A stretch of 64,000 bases of DNA, taken from Cellvibrio zantedeschiae. GTDB lineage: Bacteria; Pseudomonadota; Gammaproteobacteria; Pseudomonadales; Cellvibrionaceae. A program made the translations under genes and the position numbers. The stretch's first letter is position 1; each line of letters starts with the position of its first letter. Below the pieces are notes generated by a model. It did no database searches. It worked only from the letters and a program-made list of their open reading frames with translations, and was not told where the DNA came from. The stretch spans positions 310,001 to 374,000 of the forward strand of contig NZ_BMYZ01000002.1 of NCBI RefSeq assembly GCF_014652535.1, read 5' to 3'. Of this stretch, positions 33,857 through 43,402 are shown piece by piece.

Positions 33857-36580
33857 ATGAAAAATCTTTTTTGGATACTTGCGCTATCTCTTCTCAATAT
33901 TTTTGCCGTAGCAGCTGAGGCAAGCGCGGTTAGAAATTCTGGCGCTCATTGGGTGAGTCAAAATAGTCTGGTTTTCTTCAAGCAACCGACGGCTGTGCGA
34001 TTTGAGCTGGAACTGGGTCTTGCGGATAAATCTAAAAAGCCAATCCGTTTAAATCCGAACGGCACATTTAAAGGTGACCAATTTCCGCATCTCAAAGACT
34101 TATCTGTAGCAACTATTAATCTATCTGCAGATGTTATGAAAGATCTGCTTAAAAACGAGTTAGTGTTAAATCAGTACAGCGACCAGGGTCTATTGTTGGC
34201 GGCCTCTGAAGTTCAAACAGCGGGCATCATCGACGAGCTCTATACCGCAGGTACAAATGATGCTGATGAGATTACTGATTTTGGCGCAAGTGTTTTAGCC
34301 GATGCAGTGCAATTTAAAGTTTGGGCACCCACTGCAAAAAAAGTGAAGGTTTTATTATTCGACGCAAATAAAAAGCCGCTTACGCCTGCTGTGCTTGCGA
34401 TGCAAGAAGATCGCTCCACTGGAACCTGGGTCGCTAAAGGCGGTAAAGACTTGGCGTTTGCTTATTACCAATTTGAAGTGACCGTTTATCACCCTGCGAG
34501 CAAAAAAATGGAAGTGTTGGTGGTAAGTGATCCTTATTCACATAGTTTGTCTGCCGATGGTTTTTATTCGCAAGTAATCGATTTAAACGATGCCAAAACC
34601 CAACCTGAAGCTTGGTCGAGCCAAGCGCGTCCGCGTGTGGATGCACCTGAAGATAATATTTTGTACGAAGTCCACATCCGCGATTTTAGCGCAAGTGATA
34701 AGAGTATTAAGAATCCAGATGTTCGCGGAAAGTATGCGGCTTTTTTGGAAAAAGATAGCGATGGAATAAAGCATTTAACCGAGCTGCGTGCCGCGGGTTT
34801 AAATGTAATCCATTTAATGCCGGCCTTTGATTTCGGCACAGTAAATTCAGATCCGGAAAAAACGATTTCATTGGATGATAAGTTGGAAAAAGTTTGCCGC
34901 ATAAATCCAAAAAATCCTGCTTGTACAAAAAATTTTAATCCTGAACAAAGATTGCGAGATTTATTAACGGGTTTGAATCCACGTACTGGTGATGCCCAAG
35001 CCATTATCGAATCCCTGCGTACGCAAGATAATTACAATTGGGGTTACGATCCATTTCATTACACTGTTCCGCAATCGTCTTACGCAATTAACCCAGAGGG
35101 TGCTGCGCGTGTTGTTGAGTTTCGCGCGATGGTAAGGCAGCTGCATGATATGGGTTTTAAAGTCATTATGGATGTGGTGTACAACCACACCTATGCTGCT
35201 GGCCTGCATGAGAAATCTGTGCTCGATAAAATTGTGCCCAATTATTACCATCGTTTAAATCCCGTCACCGGTGCTATTGAGCAATCGACTTGTTGTGACA
35301 ATACTGCAACAGAACATGTGATGATGGCAAAGCTAATGACGGATTCTTTAGCGGTGTGGGCACGTGATTATCGTATTGACGGTTTCCGTTTTGATTTAAT
35401 GGGGCATCAACCGAAAAATCTTATGTTAAAAGTGCGCGATGCCGTGCGTAAGATTGACCCTAATACTTATTTCTACGGTGAGGGCTGGAATTTTGGTGAG
35501 GTCGCCAATAACAAACGCTTTGTGCAATCCACGCAAATGGAATTGGGCGGAACTGAAATTGGAACCTATACCGATAGACTGCGCGACGCTGTGCGCGGTG
35601 GTTCAAGTATGGATAGCGGAAAAAATTTGCGCGTTAACCAAGGCATCGGCAATGGTTTGTTTGTCGTTCCCAATGACATGCAAGCTGCAGATAACAACAA
35701 AACCAAATATTTAAATTACATTGACCAAATTCAAGTTGGCCTTGCGGGTAACCTGGCGCAATTTCCGTTAAAGGATACGAGCGGTAAAGAGGTAGTGGGT
35801 AGCGGTGTGGATTACAACGGCAGTCCCGCCGGTTACGCAAAAGATCCCGCTGATACGATTAATTACGTATCCAAACACGATAATCAAACCCTGTGGGACA
35901 ACAACCAATACCGCATAGCTTACAGTGTTTCGAGTGCTGATCGTGTGCGTATGCAAGCGCTGTCGTTAGCTTATCCGTTGCTAGCACAAGGTATTCCTTT
36001 CTTACACATGGGTTGTGAATTTTTGCGTTCGAAATCTTTCTTGCGCGATAGTTACGATTACGGTGATTGGTTTAATGCGGTAGATTTTTCCAAACAATCC
36101 AATAATTACGATGTCGGCTTGCCACCAGAAGTAAAAGATAAAGATAACTGGCCGATTATTTCCGATGTTTTGCAAAAATCGGAAGGCCGAGATCATGTAA
36201 CTTCTGCGCATATATCCCTAAGCAATGCCATGTTTTTGGATTTTATTAAAATCCGTAGCAGTTCACCGTTGTTTAGATTGCGCACGGCGGATGAGATTAT
36301 CAAACGCGTGAGTTTCCCTAATGCGGGAGCAAATCATCAAGCAGGTTTGGTGGTGATGAAAATTGATAATAGTGATTTGGTGATTGATCCTAACATAAAA
36401 GAAATTATGGTGGTCTTTAATAACGGCACGACCCCGCAAACTTTTGCTTATGCTGGTGCTAAGCAATTTAAGTTGCATCCTGTGCAGGCTAAAGGTGCGG
36501 ATGTATTAGTAAAAACCAGTCGCGCTAATTCAAAAGGGTTCGTCGTTCCTAAATTTACGGTGGCGGTATTTGTAAAGTAG
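33857..36580 (+). CDS. Pullulanase-type alpha-1,6-glucosidase (GH13)
   Basis: A 907-residue debranching enzyme with a signal peptide (about 1-20, ending VAAEA). N-terminal pullulanase domains occupy about 25-260, including the CBM48-like VQFKVWAPTAKKVKVLLFD. The GH13 barrel follows with YEVHIRDFSA, VYNHT, nucleophile Asp513 (GFRFDLMGH), acid/base Glu542 (YGEGWNFGE) and Asp675 (SKHDNQT). It hydrolyses alpha-1,6 links of pullulan or branched malto-oligosaccharides. It is divergent from the galactan receptor, which does not match its substrate, so the adjacency may be accidental. No terminator was seen directly after it; a structured repeat region follows. Confidence 0.94.
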   Translation: MKNLFWILALSLLNIFAVAAEASAVRNSGAHWVSQNSLVFFKQPTAVRFELELGLADKSKKPIRLNPNGTFKGDQFPHLKDLSVATINLSADVMKDLLKNELVLNQYSDQGLLLAASEVQTAGIIDELYTAGTNDADEITDFGASVLADAVQFKVWAPTAKKVKVLLFDANKKPLTPAVLAMQEDRSTGTWVAKGGKDLAFAYYQFEVTVYHPASKKMEVLVVSDPYSHSLSADGFYSQVIDLNDAKTQPEAWSSQARPRVDAPEDNILYEVHIRDFSASDKSIKNPDVRGKYAAFLEKDSDGIKHLTELRAAGLNVIHLMPAFDFGTVNSDPEKTISLDDKLEKVCRINPKNPACTKNFNPEQRLRDLLTGLNPRTGDAQAIIESLRTQDNYNWGYDPFHYTVPQSSYAINPEGAARVVEFRAMVRQLHDMGFKVIMDVVYNHTYAAGLHEKSVLDKIVPNYYHRLNPVTGAIEQSTCCDNTATEHVMMAKLMTDSLAVWARDYRIDGFRFDLMGHQPKNLMLKVRDAVRKIDPNTYFYGEGWNFGEVANNKRFVQSTQMELGGTEIGTYTDRLRDAVRGGSSMDSGKNLRVNQGIGNGLFVVPNDMQAADNNKTKYLNYIDQIQVGLAGNLAQFPLKDTSGKEVVGSGVDYNGSPAGYAKDPADTINYVSKHDNQTLWDNNQYRIAYSVSSADRVRMQALSLAYPLLAQGIPFLHMGCEFLRSKSFLRDSYDYGDWFNAVDFSKQSNNYDVGLPPEVKDKDNWPIISDVLQKSEGRDHVTSAHISLSNAMFLDFIKIRSSSPLFRLRTADEIIKRVSFPNAGANHQAGLVVMKIDNSDLVIDPNIKEIMVVFNNGTTPQTFAYAGAKQFKLHPVQAKGADVLVKTSRANSKGFVVPKFTVAVFVK

Positions 36581-36642
36581 TTTGTTAGTGTTTTAACTCT
36601 AACTGCAGTTGGTTCTTCACACTTTATTTCGCCTGCTGGCGA

Positions 36643-36721
36643 GTTACTTTTCTTTCGGCAATTGCTCCTGCATTGCTCTAACTCCTGCATCCATGCAGTC
36701 GTGCTTCGCTGAAAAAGTAAC
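36643..36721. repeat. Structured repeat, candidate third unit
   Basis: Outer stem GTTACTTTT (36643-36651) with AAAAGTAAC (36713-36721) encloses two hairpins: 36658-36676 with loop TCCT (one bulged base) and CTGCAT-CC-ATGCAG at 36685-36698. This has the same plan as the two better units at 36835-36917 and 50893-50975. Confidence 0.6.
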
Positions 36722-36723
36722 CA

Positions 36724-36745
36724 CAAAATTGCAGGAGCAATTTTG
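36724..36745. repeat. Isolated hairpin with AGGA loop
   Basis: CAAAATTGC-AGGA-GCAATTTTG, a perfect nine-base-pair stem, same loop type as the neighbouring units. Confidence 0.7.
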
Positions 36746-36767
36746 CACAGCGAAGCTGCCCGCAGGG

Positions 36768-36789
36768 TGAATGCCAAGGATGGCATTCA
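36768..36789. repeat. Isolated hairpin with AGGA loop
   Basis: TGAATGCCA-AGGA-TGGCATTCA, a perfect nine-base-pair stem, between the first and second closed units. Confidence 0.7.
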
Positions 36790-36834
36790 TGAAAAGAAAG
36801 TCGACCCGGTTCGTCCCTGTTTCCTGCGCGCTTC

Positions 36835-36917
36835 AGAAAATAGCCGTCGTTCCGACGCGACATCCATGTCGCGTAGTCACTCAAACGCACTTCCTGTGCG
36901 CTTGCCAGCTATTTTCT
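36835..36917. repeat. Structured dispersed repeat, copy 1
   Basis: Outer stem AGAAAATAGC (36835-36844) with GCTATTTTCT (36908-36917). Inside lie hairpin A, ACGCGACAT-CC-ATGTCGCGT (36855-36874), and hairpin B, CGCAC-TTCCT-GTGCG (36886-36900). Similarity to the reverse complement of copy 2 extends outside, to about 36811 (CCTGCGCG-type flank) and 36928 (CAGTGCTCG). Confidence 0.85.
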
Positions 36918-37048
36918 TCCAGTGCTCGGGGGGCTCGCATGGGATAAGAGCAAAAGCACGGCAACAGCGGCGAGCGATGATAATTTCTTGATCCTCAACC
37001 AAAAATAAGTAAAGTTATGACCTCGACTTTCTGACTGGTCATATCACC

Positions 37049-37813
37049 ATGAAATACATTGCAAGTTTTTTACTCGCCTTAATCTCCATCACCAGCATTT
37101 CGGTTCATGCCGATAGCCAATTCAAACTACTCGTGCTCGCCATTCCCAACAAATATCACTACGAATATATTCCCGTTGCGCGGGAGAGTTTGGAAAAGCT
37201 TTCCAAGTTACATGCTTTTGAATTTACCTGGACCAACCAGCCGCAAGTATTTGAAGGTGATTTAAGTCAATACACCGCAGTTATGTTTTTGAATACGCCG
37301 GGCGATGAGCTGAATGAAAACCAACGCAAAAAATTTGAAGAATATATGCGCAATGGTGGCAATGCTGTGGTTGTCCATCGCGCCATTATTACTACCGCAG
37401 GTTCCTGGCCTTGGTATGAGCAATTAGTGGGGCGCTCGTTCAAAATTCATCCTATGTTGCAAACCGCTGTAGTAAATACAGTCGACAAAAAATTCCCCGC
37501 AAGTTTTGGTATTCCAGAACGTTGGATTTGGAGTGATGAATGGTACGAGTTTACTAATCCACACAACGTAAAAATCAATCCGATTTTAAATGTTGATGAA
37601 TCCAGTTATGACCCCACCAAAATCTGGCCGGGACAGGTGGCAACTGGAATGGGTAAAAATCATCCAGTGAGTTGGTATCATCAGCATGAGCGTGGGCGGG
37701 TTTTTGTGTCAGCACTTGGCCACAATGTTGAAATGTATAAGGACCCGCAATATTTAAATCATTTGCTCGGTGGCATTTATTGGGCGGCCACTGGCAAGGG
37801 TGCCCAGCCTTAA
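37049..37813 (+). CDS. Secreted ThuA-like protein
   Basis: A 254-residue protein with a signal peptide (about 1-21, ending VHADS) and a ThuA-like class I glutamine amidotransferase fold: FKLLVLAIPNKYHYE, AVMFLNTPGDELN, YMRNGGNAVVVHR and PVSWYHQHERGRVFVSALGHN. ThuA-like proteins occur in trehalose and other sugar catabolic loci and in ketosugar metabolism, but most secreted ones have no proven reaction; the amidotransferase Cys nucleophile is not present in the usual place. It ends 73 bases before glnE and may be transcribed separately. Confidence 0.85.
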   Translation: MKYIASFLLALISITSISVHADSQFKLLVLAIPNKYHYEYIPVARESLEKLSKLHAFEFTWTNQPQVFEGDLSQYTAVMFLNTPGDELNENQRKKFEEYMRNGGNAVVVHRAIITTAGSWPWYEQLVGRSFKIHPMLQTAVVNTVDKKFPASFGIPERWIWSDEWYEFTNPHNVKINPILNVDESSYDPTKIWPGQVATGMGKNHPVSWYHQHERGRVFVSALGHNVEMYKDPQYLNHLLGGIYWAATGKGAQP

Positions 37814-37886
37814 GATTGATCTTAAAAATTACGACAGCCTGCGCGGGGCGCGCTAAACTAGAGCTATCTTTTATGAGGTAGCTTTT

Positions 37887-40800
37887 ATGTTTGATCTTGT
37901 TGGCGTGCCCGAAGCCCTGCGTCTCTCAGCCAGCCGTTACTGGGAGCAATTTGAACAAAACCGTATCAAGCAAGAATTACCAGCACTTGATAGTGTGTTG
38001 GCTAATCGTATTTCCCTCGCTGAATTTAATACACAATTGACTCGCGCTTTTGCAGCCAGTGAGTTTATTGGAAAAACCTGTGCAATCCATCCTTCGTTTT
38101 TAATTGAATTGGTGGAGTCTGGCATTCTGTTTGAGCCTTTGGGTGATGAAGCCTTATTGCCGTTTGAAGCTGCTATAGATGCATGCACTAACGACGCAGA
38201 TTTAGATAAAACCCTGCGCCAGTTCCGTAACAAAGCCATGATTCGCATTATCTGGCGCGATTTAAATCGCTGCGCCAATATGCAAACTATTACCGGCGAA
38301 TTATCGCGCTTTGCAGATGCTGCGATTCAATTCACCGCCAATTACCACTATCGCCAATTAGAAAAAATGTATGGAATGCCGATTGGTCGCGAGTCTGGCG
38401 TTGCGCAACCTTTATTGGTTCTTGGTATGGGTAAGTTGGGCGCGCGCGAATTAAATGTGTCTTCTGATATAGATTTGATTTTTACTTATCCCGAATCGGG
38501 TAACACTAATCACGAATCCCGTGTGTTGAGCAATCAGGAATTTTTTACCAAGCTCGGCCAAAAATTAATTAATAGTTTGGATAAAGTCACTGCTGATGGT
38601 TTTGTGTTTCGTGTGGATATGCGTTTGCGTCCCCACGGACAAAGTGGAGCGCTGGTATTAAATTTTGCAGGCATGGAAGATTACTACCAAACCCAGGGGC
38701 GCGATTGGGAACGCTATGCCATGATTAAAGCGCGCACTGTGGCTGCCGCGCAGGGCACACTTAAAGATGATGATTATGTAAAACGCGAACGCAAATATTT
38801 GCGCACTATGCTCCGTCCATTCACCTATCGCCAATATATTGATTTCAGTGCGATTGAATCCCTGCGTGAAATGAAAGGTTTAATTGCTCGCCAAGTTCAA
38901 CGTAAGGGCATGAATCTGGATGTGAAGCTCGGTGAAGGTGGAATTCGCGAAGTTGAATTTGTTGTGCAGGTTTTCCAATTAATTCGCGGTGGGCGCGACG
39001 CGCATTTGCGTAAGCGTCAGGTTATGGTTTTATTACCGATTCTTGAGCAAGAAAATTATTTACCCAAAGGCGCTGGTGCTGCGTTAAGTGAGGCTTACGA
39101 ATTTTTGCGTAACACCGAGCATGCTATTCAAGGTTACCAAGACCGACAAACACAAGCGCTACCCACAGATGAGCTAGGTCAATTGCGTTTGGCCTGGGCT
39201 ATGGGCTTTGAAAATTGGGACGCGTTTATTGCGGTGCTCAATAATTATCGTCAGCGTGTTAACCATGAATTTAAAGCGGTAATTGCTGACCCCGAAAATA
39301 AAGAAGAAGTAAACTCAACGGCGCTCGATATTTGGCAGGGTATGTGGGATGCGAGCGTTCAATCAGGTGCAATTAGTGTAGAGGATGCACGTGCACTTTT
39401 GCATGGCGAGCAACTCGATAACCCGGAAGATTTAATAAAGTTGTTGCACGATTTGCGCGAAAATCGTTCGGTTGTAAATATGCAGGCGAGCAGCCGCAGT
39501 CGCCTGGATGATTTTGTTCCGCGTTTGTTATTAATGATTAGCGAACACGCGGAGCAGGGCGAGTTAATGGTTTCGTTTGTAGAAACATTTAAACGCATTG
39601 TGCCGCTGGTGGAATCTATAGTGCGCCGCAGTGCTTATTTAGTGTTGCTGATTGAAAACCCTATCGCTTTGCATCAGTTGGTAAAACTCTGTGCGGCGAG
39701 CCCGATGATTTCCGAGCAAATCGCGAAATATCCCGCGCTGCTAGATGAACTCCTTACTCCGGTAAATCTTTATTTCACTGCCGATGATGATCACCAGAAA
39801 ATTAAATCTGATTTGCAGGATGAGCTTCGTCGCGAGGTGTTGCGCCTGGAGTGGGAAGATCTTGAAGGCCACATGGAAGTATTGCGTTACTTCCGCTCCG
39901 CTCACAGTTTGCGTGTTGCGGCAGGCGAGGTGAGTGAAACCCTGCCATTGATGAAAGTGAGCGACTATCTCACCTTTATTGCAGAAGCGATTTTGGAGCA
40001 TGTATTGCGGCTGGCCTGGGAGCATATGGTTGCAAAGCACGGCCGGCCATTGCGTGCTGATGGCACAGCGGAATTGGAACCGAATTTTGTCATAGTCGGT
40101 TACGGTAAGTTGGGTGGTATTGAGCTGGGGCACGGTTCTGATTTGGACTTGGTGTTTATCCATAATGCTGATACTACGCTTTCCACCGAGGGGTTGGCTG
40201 AAGGCAAGGGCATCATCGATAACCTGACTTTTTATGCGCGTTTAGGGCAACGCATTATCTTTATACTTAATACCCAAACGGCCTCTGGCAAGCTTTACGA
40301 AGTGGATATGCGCCTGCGTCCATCGGGTAACTCCGGTATGTTGGTATCAACTTTGGCTGCGTTCGAGCGCTACCAACACAAAGAGGCCTGGACGTGGGAG
40401 CATCAAGCACTGGTGCGTGCTCGGGTAGTGGCGGGTTCGGCAGAGCTGGCAACTCAGTTTGATCAGGTGCGTTTGGCAATTTTGCACCAACAAAGGGATT
40501 TGCCCAAGTTGCGGCAGGAAGTTCGGGACATGCGCCTGAAAATGCGCGATCAACTGGGCAGTGAAAAGGGGAAGCGTTCCAATATATTTAATTTGAAACA
40601 GGATGCCGGTGGTATCGTGGATATTGAATTTATGGTTCAATACGCGGCCTTGGCTTGGGCATATCAGGCGCCCAAGATCGTCCAATACACGGATAACATT
40701 CGCATACTTGGATCTTTGGAAGAAGCAGGCCTATTGGATGCCACTTCCGTCGCCCAGCTGATCGCCGCTTACAAAGCCTACCGATCCATCGGGCACCGCC

Positions 40801-40904
40801 TTGCACTGCAACAACAAGAAGCGGTTTTGGCCGGTGAAAATCTCTTTGATACCGAGCGGGAACAAGTCAGTCATATCTGGCAACAGCTCATTGAAGCTGA
40901 ATGA
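37887..40904 (+). CDS. glnE: Bifunctional glutamine synthetase adenylyltransferase/deadenylase
   Basis: A 1005-residue GlnE, full length for the family. Two nucleotidyltransferase domains are visible: LGMGKLGARELNVSSDIDLI at about 171-190 (deadenylylation) and VGYGKLGGIELGHGSDLDLV at about 738-757 (adenylylation), each followed by its helical domain. The central linker (about 430-640) is the regulatory region. GlnE adds or removes AMP on glutamine synthetase under PII control and so matches GS activity to nitrogen supply. GAGG precedes the ATG. Followed by ilvE after 82 bases, as in Pseudomonas relatives. Confidence 0.97.
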   Translation: MFDLVGVPEALRLSASRYWEQFEQNRIKQELPALDSVLANRISLAEFNTQLTRAFAASEFIGKTCAIHPSFLIELVESGILFEPLGDEALLPFEAAIDACTNDADLDKTLRQFRNKAMIRIIWRDLNRCANMQTITGELSRFADAAIQFTANYHYRQLEKMYGMPIGRESGVAQPLLVLGMGKLGARELNVSSDIDLIFTYPESGNTNHESRVLSNQEFFTKLGQKLINSLDKVTADGFVFRVDMRLRPHGQSGALVLNFAGMEDYYQTQGRDWERYAMIKARTVAAAQGTLKDDDYVKRERKYLRTMLRPFTYRQYIDFSAIESLREMKGLIARQVQRKGMNLDVKLGEGGIREVEFVVQVFQLIRGGRDAHLRKRQVMVLLPILEQENYLPKGAGAALSEAYEFLRNTEHAIQGYQDRQTQALPTDELGQLRLAWAMGFENWDAFIAVLNNYRQRVNHEFKAVIADPENKEEVNSTALDIWQGMWDASVQSGAISVEDARALLHGEQLDNPEDLIKLLHDLRENRSVVNMQASSRSRLDDFVPRLLLMISEHAEQGELMVSFVETFKRIVPLVESIVRRSAYLVLLIENPIALHQLVKLCAASPMISEQIAKYPALLDELLTPVNLYFTADDDHQKIKSDLQDELRREVLRLEWEDLEGHMEVLRYFRSAHSLRVAAGEVSETLPLMKVSDYLTFIAEAILEHVLRLAWEHMVAKHGRPLRADGTAELEPNFVIVGYGKLGGIELGHGSDLDLVFIHNADTTLSTEGLAEGKGIIDNLTFYARLGQRIIFILNTQTASGKLYEVDMRLRPSGNSGMLVSTLAAFERYQHKEAWTWEHQALVRARVVAGSAELATQFDQVRLAILHQQRDLPKLRQEVRDMRLKMRDQLGSEKGKRSNIFNLKQDAGGIVDIEFMVQYAALAWAYQAPKIVQYTDNIRILGSLEEAGLLDATSVAQLIAAYKAYRSIGHRLALQQQEAVLAGENLFDTEREQVSHIWQQLIEAE

Positions 40905-40986
40905 TGTCTCGCATTAAAAATTTCGACCTGTGGCGAGTTTATTTGCGGCAGTCTATTGATAACAGAATTTGATTTAGGAGTTGGCT

Positions 40987-41916
40987 ATGTCTTTTGCCGA
41001 TCGTGATGGCGTAATTTGGTTAGATGGTGAGTTAATTCCGTGGCGCGATGCCAAAGTCCACGTATTAACCCACACCCTGCATTACGGCATGGGCGTATTT
41101 GAAGGCGTGCGTGCATACAACAGCTCAACTCTGGGTACCAGTATTTTTCGTTTGCAAGAGCATACTGATCGTTTGTTCCGCTCTGCGCACATCATGCGCA
41201 TGAAACTTCCTTTCGACAAAGAAACAATCAACCAGGCGCAAAAACAAGTCGTGCGTGAAAACGGTTTGACTGAAGCTTATTTGCGCCCAATGGCGTTTTA
41301 CGGTTCAGAAGGTATGGGTTTGCGTGCGGATAACTTGAAAGCACACGTGATGGTTGCGGCCTGGAACTGGCCTTCATACATGTCGCCCGAAGCGCGCGAT
41401 ATCGGTATTAAAGTTCGCACCTCAAGCTACACTCGCCACCACGTCAATATTTCTATGTGCAAAGCGAAAGCGAACGGTCACTACATCAACTCCTTGCTTG
41501 CACTGCAAGAAGCGTTGGATTGTGGCTGTGAAGAAGCTTTGTTGTTGGACAACGAAGGTTACGTTGCTGAAGGCAGCGGCGAAAACTTCTTCCTGGTGCG
41601 CGATGGCATTATTTACACACCAGAATTGACCTCATGCCTTGACGGCATTACCCGTAACACTATTTTCCAATTGGCTGCCGATTGCGGTTACACCATTAAA
41701 GAAAAGCGTTTAACGCGCGACGAAGTTTATGTTGCCGACGAAGCATTTTTCACCGGTACCGCTGCCGAAGTTTTACCTATCCGTGAATTGGATGGTCGTA
41801 AGATTGGTGAAGGTCGCCGTGGCCCAATTACCACGCGCTTGCAGGATTTATATTTCAAAGCCGTGCGCGGCGAACTTGCTGACCACACGAACTGGTTGGC
41901 GCCGGTCGCCAAGTAA
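40987..41916 (+). CDS. ilvE: Branched-chain amino acid aminotransferase
   Basis: A 309-residue fold-type IV PLP enzyme. THTLHYGMGVFEGVRAY is the family opening, the PLP-binding Lys is about residue 161 (CKAKANGHY), and GYVAEGSGENFFLV follows. It catalyses the last step of Leu, Ile and Val synthesis by transfer of the amino group from glutamate. AGGAG at 40976-40980 fits the ATG at 40987, not an upstream in-frame TTG at 40981. A terminator follows. Confidence 0.96.
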   Translation: MSFADRDGVIWLDGELIPWRDAKVHVLTHTLHYGMGVFEGVRAYNSSTLGTSIFRLQEHTDRLFRSAHIMRMKLPFDKETINQAQKQVVRENGLTEAYLRPMAFYGSEGMGLRADNLKAHVMVAAWNWPSYMSPEARDIGIKVRTSSYTRHHVNISMCKAKANGHYINSLLALQEALDCGCEEALLLDNEGYVAEGSGENFFLVRDGIIYTPELTSCLDGITRNTIFQLAADCGYTIKEKRLTRDEVYVADEAFFTGTAAEVLPIRELDGRKIGEGRRGPITTRLQDLYFKAVRGELADHTNWLAPVAK

Positions 41917-41922
41917 TCCGTT

Positions 41923-41954
41923 ACAACAAGGGAGCTTCGGCTCCTTTTGTTTTT
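41923..41954 (+). terminator. Intrinsic terminator after ilvE
   Basis: CAAGGGAGC with GCTCCTTTTG closing on TTCG, followed by a T run (TTTTTG). It lies seven bases after the stop. Confidence 0.78.
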
Positions 41955-42075
41955 GGGCTGATTAATTGTTTTTGGCAAGACTAATGAATCACTACGCATT
42001 CTTGCGGGTTAATTTCCGCATTGCATTTCCATGTTGAAACAGCGAGGGCAGGGTTATTCATTTGGAAAAGGGTCT

Positions 42076-43302
42076 ATGAATTCCACAAAGTTTTCTTTAG
42101 CCAGTATTCCGGTTTTATGGGTTTCCGCCGCGGTATTTTTATTTGGTGCCCTGGCGTTAATTCTGTCCAGTGGTTACACCTACGGTCCCGTACTTTTATT
42201 GTTGCCTGCGTTAGTTTATTTGTGTGTGCGGCCTTACCCCCTGTTAAGTTTGCACGACAAAATGATTATGGCCTCGTTGTTTATTTATTTTGCGGTAGGT
42301 TGTGCCACTAATGCAGTGCATCGTTTGCCATCGAATGCTTACGATAACTTTTCGCGTTTTTTGCTTGCTATTCCTGTGTTGTTATTGCTGCTTCGTTTCC
42401 CTGTTAAACCTGTGTTTTTCTGGAGTGGGATTGCGCTGGGCTCAGTAGGTGCAGCTGTTATTGCGATTCAGGAATTTTATATAAAGGGTGAAATGCGTGT
42501 AGGCGGGCATAACAATCCTATTCAGTTTGGTGATATCTCTATGCTCTTTGCCTGTCTGTTAATGGCGGGACTTGTGTGGTCAAAGCAGCACTCGAGATGG
42601 ATGTTTGCTTTATGTGTGCTGGGTGTTATCGGTGGCATTTTTGCTTCCTTATTATCGGGTGCGCGCGGTGGCTGGTTAGCCTTGCCGGTGGTAGCCATAT
42701 TTTTATTTGTAAGTAACGGCCTTTATAAAAATAAAAAGCAATCGCTGGTATTGATTGGGATTTTTATTGGTTTGGCAGTGCTGTTTTATTTCTATCAACA
42801 AAAAGTTTTTTTGCAGTTGCGGATTCAGGAAGGTCTGTCTGATTTGCAGCAATTCACGGAAGCACAAAACGCCAATACGTCTTTAGGTATACGTTTCACC
42901 TTGTGGCATAGCGGTTTAAATTTGGTAGCACAACACCCGTTGCTGGGCTGGGGCAGCATAGCAAATTATGTGAATATTACCGGTGATTCGTCTGTAGTCT
43001 TTCAGCGTTTCAATCATTTCCACAATGAAATCTTGGATGCAATGGCGAAGCGTGGGTTATTAGGCGGTATAGCGCTTTTGGTAATCTATGGCGTGCCCGC
43101 GTTATTGTTTTATCGCCAACTTAAGCAGGCTTCGATAGTAGTTAAATCTTTTGCTCAGGCTGGGTTAATCCTGGTGCTGGCAAGCTTCGTATTTGGCTTG
43201 ACCCAATCGTTTTTCTGTCACGCCAGCGGAGTTATGGTCTACGCCTTTATGCTGGTAATCTTATGGGCGCAAAGTCGTGCGGCGTTAGCACGAGCTGAAT
43301 AA
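42076..43302 (+). CDS. O-antigen ligase/polymerase family membrane protein
   Basis: A polytopic protein of about 408 residues with at least ten hydrophobic helices and the Wzy_C signature region: LGIRFTLWHSGLNLVAQHPLLGWG, then a large loop with FNHFHNEILDAMAKRGLLGG, where the His is the conserved ligase residue. WaaL-type enzymes attach O-antigen from undecaprenyl diphosphate to the lipid A core at the outer face of the inner membrane. Context (glycosyltransferase, msbA, hldE) supports this over a sugar polymerase. An upstream in-frame ATG at 42031 would add 15 residues; GGAAAAGG before 42076 favours the shorter form. Confidence 0.82.
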   Translation: MNSTKFSLASIPVLWVSAAVFLFGALALILSSGYTYGPVLLLLPALVYLCVRPYPLLSLHDKMIMASLFIYFAVGCATNAVHRLPSNAYDNFSRFLLAIPVLLLLLRFPVKPVFFWSGIALGSVGAAVIAIQEFYIKGEMRVGGHNNPIQFGDISMLFACLLMAGLVWSKQHSRWMFALCVLGVIGGIFASLLSGARGGWLALPVVAIFLFVSNGLYKNKKQSLVLIGIFIGLAVLFYFYQQKVFLQLRIQEGLSDLQQFTEAQNANTSLGIRFTLWHSGLNLVAQHPLLGWGSIANYVNITGDSSVVFQRFNHFHNEILDAMAKRGLLGGIALLVIYGVPALLFYRQLKQASIVVKSFAQAGLILVLASFVFGLTQSFFCHASGVMVYAFMLVILWAQSRAALARAE

Positions 43303-43402
43303 AAGCTACAGGCAACAAAATATTACAGAAAGTTTTAGTGCAGGGGTGGATTATGCACAGCCTGCCCCCAATTAGAATTGAAGCTAGATGCCAGAGGTGG
43401 CA

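Larger units (their letters stand above)
36581..37048. other. Gene-free region filled with palindromic repeats
   Basis: No protein gene. About 280 of these 468 bases are built from hairpins whose loops are TCC/GGA, arranged partly as closed units (listed separately). The remainder (36922-37048) has no recognised feature apart from the ThuA upstream region; the sequence before the ATG at 37049 has no strong ribosome binding site (TATCACC). Confidence 0.6.

Noticed and set aside
36581-37048. Small protein gene (82 codons at 36743-36991)
   Set aside because: The frame is made of translated palindromes and has no start signal; the region is explained by the structured repeat.
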